Assembly: GCA_026398575.1 (NCBI GenBank)
Contig: JAPLSP010000026.1
Location: forward strand, 1-14,275
Length of the DNA: 14,275 nucleotides
Source: Candidatus Sumerlaeota bacterium
Lineage (GTDB): Bacteria; Sumerlaeota; Sumerlaeia; JADFCT01
Reading direction: 5' to 3'
The translations under genes and the position numbers were made by a program. The notes under the pieces were generated by a model. The model made no database searches, was not told where the DNA came from, and worked only from the letters and a program-made list of their open reading frames with translations. Within the stretch, counting starts at the first letter, position 1. Each line of letters begins with the position of its first letter. Below are positions 1-6,321 of the stretch, piece after piece.

Positions 1-65
1 CGGAGCGGCCTACCATCCGGCGCCAATCTGGATACAGCCCGCTTCTTATTGTTCAGATAATGGCT

Positions 66-455
66 CTAGAGATTGAAGCGATAAGGCAGCAATTCTTCCA
101 AAGACAAATTCAAGCGTTCGGGACCATCGCAGACAGAGATGATCAACATCTTGGGAGAAAATTCCGCCAGAACCTGCCGGCAGGCGCCGCAAGGGGGTTG
201 CGGCTGTGGGGTGGGGGTGTAGATGACGAGCGCATCGAAATTTTTGCAGCCGCCGGCGATGGCGGCAAAGACAGCCGCGCGTTCGGCGCAGATGGTCAGG
301 CCATAAGAGGCGTTTTCCACGTTGCAGCCGCTGTAGATAACGCCATCGCTGCCGAGCAGAGCGGCGCCAACACGGAAGCGCGAATAGGGTTCGTAGGCGC
401 GCGCGGCGGCGGCGCGAGCCGATTGGATCAAGTTTTGCAGGAGGGCGTTATCCAT
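66..455 (-). CDS. cdd: Cytidine deaminase
   Basis: This 129-residue protein has the length and motifs of the small tetrameric zinc-dependent cytidine deaminases, which convert cytidine and deoxycytidine to uridine and deoxyuridine in cytoplasmic pyrimidine salvage. The substrate-binding NVEN motif is at residues 45-48. The zinc and catalytic motif CAE is at 56-58, with Cys56 as ligand and Glu58 as proton shuttle, and PCGAC at 88-92 supplies Cys89 and Cys92. All three zinc cysteines are present, so the enzyme should be active. It lies 36 bases downstream of fliW on the same strand and is probably the last gene of the csrA-fliW transcript, although it has no evident link to motility. I see no good Shine-Dalgarno sequence before the ATG, so translation may depend on coupling or be weak. 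Confidence 0.95.
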   Translation of the reverse strand: MDNALLQNLIQSARAAAARAYEPYSRFRVGAALLGSDGVIYSGCNVENASYGLTICAERAAVFAAIAGGCKNFDALVIYTPTPQPQPPCGACRQVLAEFSPKMLIISVCDGPERLNLSLEELLPYRFNL

Positions 456-491
456 GTAATTGCCGCAGCAATACTGAAGGCTGATCTACTG

Positions 492-962
492 TCAGCTATT
501 CTTTTCGCCGGCGCTGTCAGCGGGAGAAGCAGATTCCGAGAAAATGCAATGATCGAACTGATAGACATCGTCATTCAAAATGATCTGGCGTCCGGCGCGA
601 TCCAGGGCGTTGACCACAATCGGCGCCCGCAGATTAGCCGTCATGCGGGCCGGATTTTCGTGAGGGATCGTGCAGATGACCATCGGGATCAGGTCTTCGG
701 TTCCGGCCGCGTCCAATTGCTCGGCGGCTTCCGCGCCGATCCGCTCGGAATATTCCGGCACGATTTCCGAAGGGTCCATGACAACAAAAGCCAGGGACGG
801 ATTTTCAATGGATTGGAGCCACTTGAAAGGGGTTCCTTCGGCGTCGTGATCGAGCAGCACGTAACGGGACTCCTCGGGAAATCCAAGGATGCCCTCCCGG
901 ATGACGATGATCGTCTCATCCGGCACTTCGAGTTCTCCGAATCGCGTCGTGTGAAATCTCAT
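492..962 (-). CDS. fliW: Flagellar assembly factor FliW
   Basis: FliW is a small cytoplasmic protein that binds flagellin and also antagonises CsrA allosterically. Through this partner switch the cell matches flagellin translation to flagellin export. The 156-residue product shows the family signatures: GILGFPE at residues 24-30, a PFKWLQS segment at 45-51 followed by the ENPSLAF stretch, a DPSEIVP segment after it, and a late NLRAPIVVN strand. The extra C-terminal tail is rich in Ser, Ala and Glu and looks disordered. Its ATG overlaps the csrA stop codon in an ATGA arrangement, which implies translational coupling and near-equal synthesis of the two partners. Flagellin itself is not in this window. 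Confidence 0.95.
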   Translation of the reverse strand: MRFHTTRFGELEVPDETIIVIREGILGFPEESRYVLLDHDAEGTPFKWLQSIENPSLAFVVMDPSEIVPEYSERIGAEAAEQLDAAGTEDLIPMVICTIPHENPARMTANLRAPIVVNALDRAGRQIILNDDVYQFDHCIFSESASPADSAGEKNS

Positions 963-1234
963 ACGTTGCCGCTCCCAGATTTGGATTCTGCGGAAGACCG
1001 CTGATCGCGCTCTATCCAGAGTTTTCGGACGCCGCCCAATGAGTCGGGCGTGCGGCGGGCGGCTTGTTCGTTGCGCTTCTGCACCGCCTGATAGACTTCT
1101 TCGCGATGCACGGTGATATGCCGGGGCGCTTCCACGCCGATGCGCGCCTGGCTGCCTTTGATTTCCAGCACGCGGACGACGATGTCCTGGCCGATATTGA
1201 TGCTTTCACCCGATTTGCGCGTCAGGATCAGCAT
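959..1234 (-). CDS. csrA: Carbon storage regulator CsrA, with C-terminal extension
   Basis: CsrA is a dimeric RNA-binding repressor that recognises GGA motifs in leader hairpins, typically that of the flagellin mRNA. The first 55 residues form a standard CsrA core: [10 protein letters not shown] at the N terminus with Arg6, then IGVEAP, and VHREEVY with the RNA-contacting Arg44. The protein is 91 residues, against roughly 60-75 for most relatives, and the added tail is polar and basic with no recognisable domain. In FliW-containing bacteria the CsrA C-terminal helix is the FliW-binding surface, so the extension may matter for that contact, which is inference. The start is supported by GGGGAGGG about ten bases upstream. 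A sigma-70-like promoter precedes it, and fliW overlaps its stop codon. Confidence 0.95.
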   Translation of the reverse strand: MLILTRKSGESINIGQDIVVRVLEIKGSQARIGVEAPRHITVHREEVYQAVQKRNEQAARRTPDSLGGVRKLWIERDQRSSAESKSGSGNV

Positions 1235-1289
1235 AATGCAAAACCCTCCCCTATCCGTTTGGCGCGGGCTTCAAATGCGTCTGGAAAGA

Positions 1290-1320
1290 ATTATAGCCGA
1301 TCTTTACTGGAGAAAGTCAA
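1290..1320 (-). promoter_or_regulatory. Candidate sigma-70 promoter for csrA-fliW-cdd
   Basis: Read on the minus strand, TTGACT (1315-1320) is followed after 19 bases by a perfect TATAAT (1290-1295). The -35 box lies inside the last codons of flgL, so csrA appears to have its own housekeeping promoter as well as read-through from the late flagellar operon. The expected start near 1283 would give a leader of about 50 bases. The 19-base spacer is longer than ideal, which lowers confidence. Confidence 0.55.
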
Positions 1321-2476
1321 GCAGAGAGAGTTGGCCGATCTGGCCCGTGACGCTCAAGGCGGCTTTATAAGCCACTTCCTGGCGATTGTATTCGGTGGCG
1401 GCGTCAACCAGATCGGCGTCCTGGATCAGGGAGCGCTGCGACTGCATTTCGACGCTCTGCGCCTGGAGGCGCGTTTGCGCCGAGTCATAGCGGTTCATGC
1501 GCGCGCCGATAACGGCGCGTTCGTTGTTGATCTGATGCGAGGCTTGATCCAGCTGATTCAGCGCGGCGTCAATGGCCGTGGCGTCGTTGCTCCGCAGGGC
1601 GTCAATGGCGTTGTTGAGGGTGGTGAACAGGTTGACGCCCGCGGGCAGTCCCGCCCCCTGGAAAACGCGGTCTCCCGGCAGGCTGTATGCGACGCGCGAC
1701 GATTGCTCGATCTCCACCTGCATCTCATTGCTGTTGCCATGATAGACGCCGGGGAGCGTTGTGGAGATGTTGAAGACGTCGCCGGCAGCAGGGGCGCCGG
1801 GATTGTTCGTGACCGTCACCAGCAGGCCGTCGAAAGAGATATTGCCGCCGGAAGCATAAGCATTGCCCGAGGAGATGGTCGCGCCCGTCGTGACATCGAG
1901 GACGTCATAGAGATTCGGAGCGGTGAATGCGATGCGATAGGCGTGTCCCGTCATGGCGGCCTCATTGGCCGCCTGCGCTGTGGCGGTGGCGCCGCCCGTG
2001 TTGCCGGCGCCGGCTGTTGACGTCACGGTCATCGGATCGAAGGGCTGTTGCGTGTCGGCGGTTCCCGCGAAGAGATAGCGCGAGCCGATCCGGGTATTGG
2101 CGATGGACAACAGCTGCTGGCGCAGCGAGACCATCTCGGCGGCGACGGCCTGGCGCGTGTCGCTCGAAGTGGTGGCGTTGTTGGCTTGCGACAGCATCAG
2201 CTCCTTGGCGCGCGACAGCAGTTCGTCGCATTGGGACAACTGGGCGTCAACGATCTTCGAATTCGATTCGACCAGCCCGATGTTGCGCACATATTGATTG
2301 ACGCCGTTCAGCTGACGGGTGGTGAGCTGAATGACGCTGGCGCCCAGCGGATCGTCCGAAACGCGATTAACCCGCTTCTGGGTTGACATCACCTCCTGCG
2401 AATCCATCAAGCCTTTGGACACGCGCTGGAGATTGTTGCGGAAAGCCTCAAAGATGGCGTTGTTGGTGATGCGCAT
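1304..2476 (-). CDS. flgL: Flagellar hook-filament junction protein FlgL (HAP3)
   Basis: FlgL forms the second junction ring between hook and filament after export through the flagellar type III system. The chosen start (2474-2476) begins MRITNNAIFE and has AGGAG eight bases upstream. The longer upstream frame merely translates the repeat array. The 390-residue product has the flagellin-like N-terminal helical region (SKGL, and VSDDPLGAS around 38-47) and a helical C terminus ending in SLLDFLQ. It is longer than typical FlgL proteins of about 300 residues because of a surface-domain insertion around 140-245. Part of this (about 187-240, with a GAPAAGD motif) resembles a segment in the flgK product of this window. 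It would normally follow flgK directly, but here an S23 gene and its flanking arrays lie between them. Confidence 0.95.
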   Translation of the reverse strand: MRITNNAIFEAFRNNLQRVSKGLMDSQEVMSTQKRVNRVSDDPLGASVIQLTTRQLNGVNQYVRNIGLVESNSKIVDAQLSQCDELLSRAKELMLSQANNATTSSDTRQAVAAEMVSLRQQLLSIANTRIGSRYLFAGTADTQQPFDPMTVTSTAGAGNTGGATATAQAANEAAMTGHAYRIAFTAPNLYDVLDVTTGATISSGNAYASGGNISFDGLLVTVTNNPGAPAAGDVFNISTTLPGVYHGNSNEMQVEIEQSSRVAYSLPGDRVFQGAGLPAGVNLFTTLNNAIDALRSNDATAIDAALNQLDQASHQINNERAVIGARMNRYDSAQTRLQAQSVEMQSQRSLIQDADLVDAATEYNRQEVAYKAALSVTGQIGQLSLLDFLQ

Positions 2477-2489
2477 GGGGGGGTCTCCT

Positions 2490-2572
2490 GTTCCGAGTTC
2501 CGAGTTCACAGTTCCGAGTTCATAGTTCCGAGTTCATAGTACTAGTTTCATCGTTTCGAGTTTCGGGTTTCG
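2490..2572 (+). repeat. Degenerate GTTCCGAGTTC array, left arm of S23 cassette 1
   Basis: About four copies of a GTTCCGAGTTC-type unit, separated by CA or CATA, fill 2490-2543. A drifted GTTTCGAGTTTCGGG version follows to about 2572. Bases 2509-2528 are the exact reverse complement of 3106-3125 on the other side of the S23 gene. The array starts directly upstream of the flgL ribosome-binding site. Confidence 0.85.
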
Positions 2573-2600
2573 TGCTTGGCGCCTTGAATTCGGGATTTGA

Positions 2601-2999
2601 TTATAGATTGGCTTTGCGCGAAGAACCGCGCATATCCGATTGCTGTAAGTATCTGATAAAACCGCCGATTAGCTTGCTGACCTCCGATGCTAATGAATAA
2701 AGCTTTTGAAATTCATCTTCGGTAATATATCCGACATCCATCGCTATATATAGTTGGCTTTTTACTTCTCCAACCGATCCTTTTGACATAGCGAGAAAAT
2801 TCAGGAATTCCTTATTGCCACCACGATCAAATCCTTCCGCAATATTGGACATGATGGAAACACTGGCTCTGCGAATTTGATCACGAAGGCCAAAATCTTT
2901 GGAGAAATTGCCTGATGCAGTAGCATGGTAGATATTTTTTGCCAATTCCCGTGCTTTTTTCCATCCTTCGATATCTTCAAAGCGCTCCAATCCACTCAT
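2601..2999 (-). CDS. S23-family four-helix-bundle protein
   Basis: This is a 132-residue member of the family named after the protein encoded in intervening sequences of 23S rRNA in Leptospira and Coxiella. Relatives are small basic helical-bundle proteins, and the Avd accessory protein of diversity-generating retroelements has a related fold. The molecular role of S23 itself is not established. The family signature is clear: FEDIEGWKKA near the N terminus, QIRRASVS at 41-48, SNIAEG at 51-56, then a long helix with GSVGEVKSQL. The start is supported by AAGGGG eight bases upstream. The gene is markedly more AT-rich than its neighbours and sits between inverted repeat arrays, so it looks acquired. 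It is transcribed in the same direction as flgK and flgL. Confidence 0.9.
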   Translation of the reverse strand: MSGLERFEDIEGWKKARELAKNIYHATASGNFSKDFGLRDQIRRASVSIMSNIAEGFDRGGNKEFLNFLAMSKGSVGEVKSQLYIAMDVGYITEDEFQKLYSLASEVSKLIGGFIRYLQQSDMRGSSRKANL

Positions 3000-3063
3000 T
3001 ATTCATCCCCTTTCTGCTGTGATGACCCAATTTTAGAGATCTTAACTTGAATCTCAGACTTGA

Positions 3064-3127
3064 GAACTCAGACCTAAGAACTCGGAACCTGTAACTCGGA
3101 ACTATGAACTATGAACTCGGAACTGAG
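3064..3127 (-). repeat. Degenerate GAACTCGGAACTATGAACT array, right arm of S23 cassette 1
   Basis: On the plus strand this reads as repeated GAACTCGGAAC units with ATGAACT and CTGTAACT variants. It is the inverted counterpart of the array at 2490-2543 and ends two bases before the flgK stop codon (3130-3132). A sparser version of the motif continues to about 3045. Confidence 0.85.
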
Positions 3128-3129
3128 TC

Positions 3130-4788
3130 TTATATCATGCTGATTACTGATTGAAGCAATTCATCCACGACGGTGATCACGCGCGAATTGGCTTGGAAGG
3201 CGCGTTGATACTGGATCATGAGCGTGGATTCTTCATCTAGCGAAACGCCGCTGGTTTGATCAATGTAGCTGTTGATCTGTTCGATGGCCAGGCTCTGAGA
3301 GTCCACATCCTGATTCGAGCCCTGGGTGGCGATGCCCAAGGCTGTCTGGTTTGCGCCGAGATACTGGGAAAACGTCTGGGCGCCATTGGCAAAAATGCCT
3401 AGATTCTGCAAGGCGGCCAGGGCCAGCGCGTTCCGGTTATCACCCGCGGCGCCGTCGGCGGAGGCCGCGATATTGTCAATATTGGCTTTGACGGCCGCGC
3501 TCAGGTCCAGCGCGCGCGCGGCCGTGGTGTAAGAGTTCACCGTAAAAGTGTCGCCGGCCGCGGGCGCTCCCGCTCCATTCGAAATGGTGACGCTCATGCC
3601 ATTGAATACGATCGGCGTTCCGGATGTATAGGCGAATGGACCGGTGTTGGTCCCCGCCGTCAAGTCATAGATTTGATAGGCGCCGCCCGCGCCAAAGCGA
3701 ATTTCGTAATCGTGAAACGTCAGCTGGGACTGGTCCGTCACGCTCGACGCCGTCACAGCGGCGGCGCCGGTATTGGCGGCCTTGCCGTGAACATAAACCG
3801 GCGTTTGGCCGAAAAAATCCACATTCTGGGATGGAACCGCCCCCTGCGTCCAGCCCTGGCGATGCTGTACGTTGAATGCAGTGGCCAGCCGGGCGGCAAA
3901 CATGTCCAGCTGATTGATTTGAGTCTTGATGTCCCCGTCGCGGCTTGCGATCAAGCCGCCGAGCTGGCCTTGCGTGAGCCACTGAGTGATATCCACCGAC
4001 GGACCGTTTGGGTAGGCTAATCCGATATCGGCCATGCCGTTATTGTCGGCGGCGCCATTGGCCGTCAGGGTAGCGGCCTGATCCCCCGAGACGAGATTCA
4101 ATCCGTTGGGTAAAGCGATGGAATAAATGCCATCGCCTGAATTGACCGTCTGGATGGGGATCAACTGGGCCAATTGATTCGTCAGTTCGCCGCGCTGGTC
4201 AACCAGCTCATTGCACATCATGCCGGCGCTTTGATTGTGTGTGATGCGCTGATTGAGGTTTGCGATCTGGGCGGTGAGTTGATTGATCTGGACGACCATG
4301 TTGCGGACTTGGCCGTCGGCGCTTGATCGCAGGCTGTCCAGACGCTGATGGGTGCTGTTGATCTGCGCTTGCAGCGCGGCGGCGGATCCGCGCAGCGCCT
4401 CGCGCTCGGCGGCGCCGGAAGGATTGAGCGACAGGTCGTGAACGGCGTTGAAGAACTGATCCAACATCGCCATGGCCCCCGGGGTGTTGTTCTCGTCGAA
4501 GATGCTTTCCAGCTGCGTCAAGGTTTGATTGCGCTGCGAGGCGAATCCCAGGATGCTGCCCGCGACGGTTCTTTGCTGGTCTAGGAATTGGTTGCGCAGC
4601 CGCTGGATATCCGTCACGCTCGCGCCGGAGTACTGGAGCAGCGTTTGGATGACGGGACGCTGGCGCGAATAGCCCAGCGTGTTGGCATTGGCCATGTTCT
4701 GGCCTGCAATCTGCAAGGCGACGCGGTTGGTGAACAAGCCTTGGCTGGCCGCGTTGAGCGTTCCAAAGAGCGTGAGGGATGGGATCAT
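3130..4788 (-). CDS. flgK: Flagellar hook-associated protein FlgK (HAP1)
   Basis: FlgK is the first junction protein at the hook tip and is exported with help from FlgN. The start at 4786-4788 is chosen because it opens with MIPSLTLFGTLNAASQGL and has an AAGGA ten bases upstream, whereas the longer frame runs back into flgN. The 552 residues match the usual length of about 550. Near the N terminus is the rod/hook signature NMANANTLGYSRQRP, followed by long coiled helices (about 60-210). A surface domain includes a Y-I-F...GAPAAGD segment at about 360-420 that is similar to one in FlgL. The C terminus, with the YQRAFQANSRVITVVDE helix, is typical of hook-family proteins. It lies 28 bases after flgN. 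Confidence 0.96.
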   Translation of the reverse strand: MIPSLTLFGTLNAASQGLFTNRVALQIAGQNMANANTLGYSRQRPVIQTLLQYSGASVTDIQRLRNQFLDQQRTVAGSILGFASQRNQTLTQLESIFDENNTPGAMAMLDQFFNAVHDLSLNPSGAAEREALRGSAAALQAQINSTHQRLDSLRSSADGQVRNMVVQINQLTAQIANLNQRITHNQSAGMMCNELVDQRGELTNQLAQLIPIQTVNSGDGIYSIALPNGLNLVSGDQAATLTANGAADNNGMADIGLAYPNGPSVDITQWLTQGQLGGLIASRDGDIKTQINQLDMFAARLATAFNVQHRQGWTQGAVPSQNVDFFGQTPVYVHGKAANTGAAAVTASSVTDQSQLTFHDYEIRFGAGGAYQIYDLTAGTNTGPFAYTSGTPIVFNGMSVTISNGAGAPAAGDTFTVNSYTTAARALDLSAAVKANIDNIAASADGAAGDNRNALALAALQNLGIFANGAQTFSQYLGANQTALGIATQGSNQDVDSQSLAIEQINSYIDQTSGVSLDEESTLMIQYQRAFQANSRVITVVDELLQSVISMI

Positions 4789-4816
4789 GAGTGTGGGTTC
4801 CTTTCTGGAAGTGGGA

Positions 4817-5329
4817 TCAGACCTGCTGGCGGACAACCAGTCCGCCGATGGAAGTCGCGGCGCGGGCCGGTGGGCGGCCATAGCCGGCGGCGGGCGCGAT
4901 GCTGGCGCGCAATTGCCGCTGGAAAATTTCCATGGTTCCCTGGATCAGCCGCAGGGAGTTTTCGGCCAATTGCCGGTTGCGGTCGTTGAGAACCGAGGCG
5001 CGCTCGACCACGGCTTTCAGGCCGTCGCGCGCCTGGCATAAAGCCGATGCGAGCCGCGGGGGAGCGGTTTCGCAAAGGTCCGAGACCGTCAGTCCATCGG
5101 CTTTGCGCCCCAGGGAGCGCGCGAATTTGTCCGTCAACAGGAAACGCGATTCTTCGAGGGAACGAATCTGCAGGGCCAGCGTGTCTTTGCGCCGCGTGAC
5201 GGCGATCACGCCTTCGGCGTCATTGGCCACTAGGCGCGCCGTCTCTTCGCCCAATATTTCTTCCAACGCGAGATATTGCTCGGCTTCGCGCGTGAGGATC
5301 GCGATCAATTGCGAATACAGTTGATCCAT
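4817..5329 (-). CDS. flgN: Flagellar export chaperone FlgN
   Basis: FlgN is a cytoplasmic chaperone that delivers FlgK and FlgL to the flagellar export gate. The start is placed at 5327-5329 (MDQLYSQLIAIL), because that is where the FlgN-like helical protein begins, giving about 170 residues. The upstream frame extension is low-complexity and begins close to the flgM stop. The sequence is almost all helix-forming: EAEQYLALEEILGEE and RRKDTLALQIRSLEESR, then NRQLAENSLRLI. A loose Gly/Ala/Arg-rich tail follows. There is no strong Shine-Dalgarno before this ATG. Position between flgM and flgK supports the assignment, since FlgN sequences diverge widely and position is often the best evidence. 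Confidence 0.85.
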   Translation of the reverse strand: MDQLYSQLIAILTREAEQYLALEEILGEETARLVANDAEGVIAVTRRKDTLALQIRSLEESRFLLTDKFARSLGRKADGLTVSDLCETAPPRLASALCQARDGLKAVVERASVLNDRNRQLAENSLRLIQGTMEIFQRQLRASIAPAAGYGRPPARAATSIGGLVVRQQV

Positions 5330-5471
5330 TGCCAGCGGCAAACGGATCGCGGCGCGCGATGAAAACAAAAAGGAAGGAAGAAGATGATGGCTTCGCGATC
5401 GTGATTCAGCGATGATCCGAAACGCAACAGGATGCAGATTGCCGGCGCTGGGGGTAATCAACCCGCGCCGC

Positions 5472-5801
5472 TTAGCGCTTTTTTGGGGTCAAGGCAGCCG
5501 ATTCACGCAATGCTTCGTTGACGATCTCACGGGCCAAAGCCTGGCTGTCCACTTTGTATGCGCCGCTGTCAACGGCAAGCCGGATTTCGCTGACCCGTTC
5601 CACACGGACGTCAGGCACACCGCTCAACGCCGCTTTTGCTGACGAGATGAAATGCGTGGCGTCTGAAATATTCACGTCCACCGTTGGCGCAGCGGGCTCG
5701 ACTTTGGGCGCCGCAACGCCCTGTTCTCCGGCCGGCGCCTTGCCGGTGGTTTTGGAGACGGGCGAAGCCCCGCCAACAGGTTTGCTCCGGGAGATTTTCA
5801 T
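5472..5801 (-). CDS. flgM: Anti-sigma-28 factor FlgM
   Basis: FlgM binds sigma-28 (FliA) and blocks late flagellar transcription until the hook is finished and FlgM is exported. The 109-residue protein has a disordered N-terminal half rich in Pro, Ala, Gly and Lys, expected of an exported substrate. The conserved sigma-binding C-terminal half follows: VDVNISD near 41-47, then RVSEIRLAVDSGAYKVDS and LAREIVNEAL. It is the first gene after a near-consensus sigma-28 promoter, so it should be made under the control of the factor it inhibits, as in the enteric flgM autoregulatory loop. An AAAGG lies upstream of the ATG. About 140 bases separate it from flgN. Confidence 0.93.
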   Translation of the reverse strand: MKISRSKPVGGASPVSKTTGKAPAGEQGVAAPKVEPAAPTVDVNISDATHFISSAKAALSGVPDVRVERVSEIRLAVDSGAYKVDSQALAREIVNEALRESAALTPKKR

Positions 5802-5845
5802 TTTTCGGCGCCTTTATCGCACATCATGAGAACCTTCTCTGATAT

Positions 5846-5872
5846 TTATCGGATGCCTCATGCCAGACTTTA
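5846..5872 (-). promoter_or_regulatory. Sigma-28 (FliA) promoter of the flgM-flgN-flgK-S23-flgL operon
   Basis: On the minus strand TAAAGTCT (5865-5872) is followed after exactly 11 bases by TCCGATAA (5846-5853). The FliA consensus is TAAAGTTT, 11 bases, GCCGATAA, so each box matches 7 of 8. The start site would fall near 5839, leaving a leader of about 38 bases before flgM. It sits between the flgJ stop and flgM, exactly where a late flagellar promoter is expected. Confidence 0.82.
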
Positions 5873-5883
5873 GCGCTCTTCCT

Positions 5884-6321
5884 TCATTTCGCGCCGCGAG
5901 TTTGCCCTCCTTTCTTTGCAGGATTTCCGGCTTCGCCCAATTGACGGACGATCGCGTCGCCCAGTCCCAGGCCGAAGCTCGAACTCAAATCATTGGACAG
6001 CTGCTGGTCCATCATATCCTGAAACATCTTTTCCCCCGAATTCTTCTTCATCAAGCCGCCTTCGGGGACGGTGTCGCGCATGGCTTTGAGCATTTGCTGG
6101 ATCAGAAGGGTTTCAAATTGCTTGGCGGCCAGCTGGAGTTTCTCTTCCTTTGAAAGGCTGCTTGAACGCAACTGATCGGGAATGTCTATCGCCGCCAATC
6201 CATTCAGGCGCGCCTGCGGCTTGACCCCAAGACCGGCGCCGGTATTCGTCACCGAAACGCCCATATTTGATAATGAGCGCGGCATCATAATTGAAGGAAT
6301 GCTTTTAATCGAATCAGCCAT
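5884..6321 (-). CDS. flgJ: Rod-binding protein FlgJ, single-domain form
   Basis: FlgJ caps the growing rod in the periplasm. This protein of about 145 residues carries only the rod-binding domain: LAAKQFETLLIQQMLKAMRD in the middle and a following MFQDMMDQQLSNDLSSSFGLG segment. It lacks the C-terminal glucosaminidase domain of the enteric protein. Such short forms are normal in many phyla, where a separate enzyme opens the wall, so this is not a truncation. Two ATGs lie close together. The one ending at 6321 has an AGG at better spacing than the one ending at 6327. The gene overlaps the 3' end of flgI by a few bases, suggesting coupling. It is the last gene of the sigma-54 operon. Confidence 0.88.
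   Translation of the reverse strand: MADSIKSIPSIMMPRSLSNMGVSVTNTGAGLGVKPQARLNGLAAIDIPDQLRSSSLSKEEKLQLAAKQFETLLIQQMLKAMRDTVPEGGLMKKNSGEKMFQDMMDQQLSNDLSSSFGLGLGDAIVRQLGEAGNPAKKGGQTRGAK

Larger units (their letters stand above)
2490..3127 (-). mobile_element. Putative S23 cassette 1 with inverted array ends, inserted between flgK and flgL
   Basis: A 132-codon S23 gene lies between two arrays of the same short motif in opposite orientation, with a perfect 20-base inverted repeat (2509-2528 and 3106-3125). The enclosed gene is about 40% GC by hand count of 300 bases, while the adjacent flagellar genes are clearly richer, which suggests foreign origin. It interrupts flgK-flgL, which are usually adjacent. 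No transposase or integrase is present, so calling it mobile is inference from the architecture and the second, similar cassette at 10968-11554. Confidence 0.5.

Noticed and set aside
5884..6321. flgJ as a truncated pseudogene lacking the glucosaminidase domain.
   Set aside because: Single-domain rod-binding FlgJ proteins are normal in many phyla, and the frame is intact.
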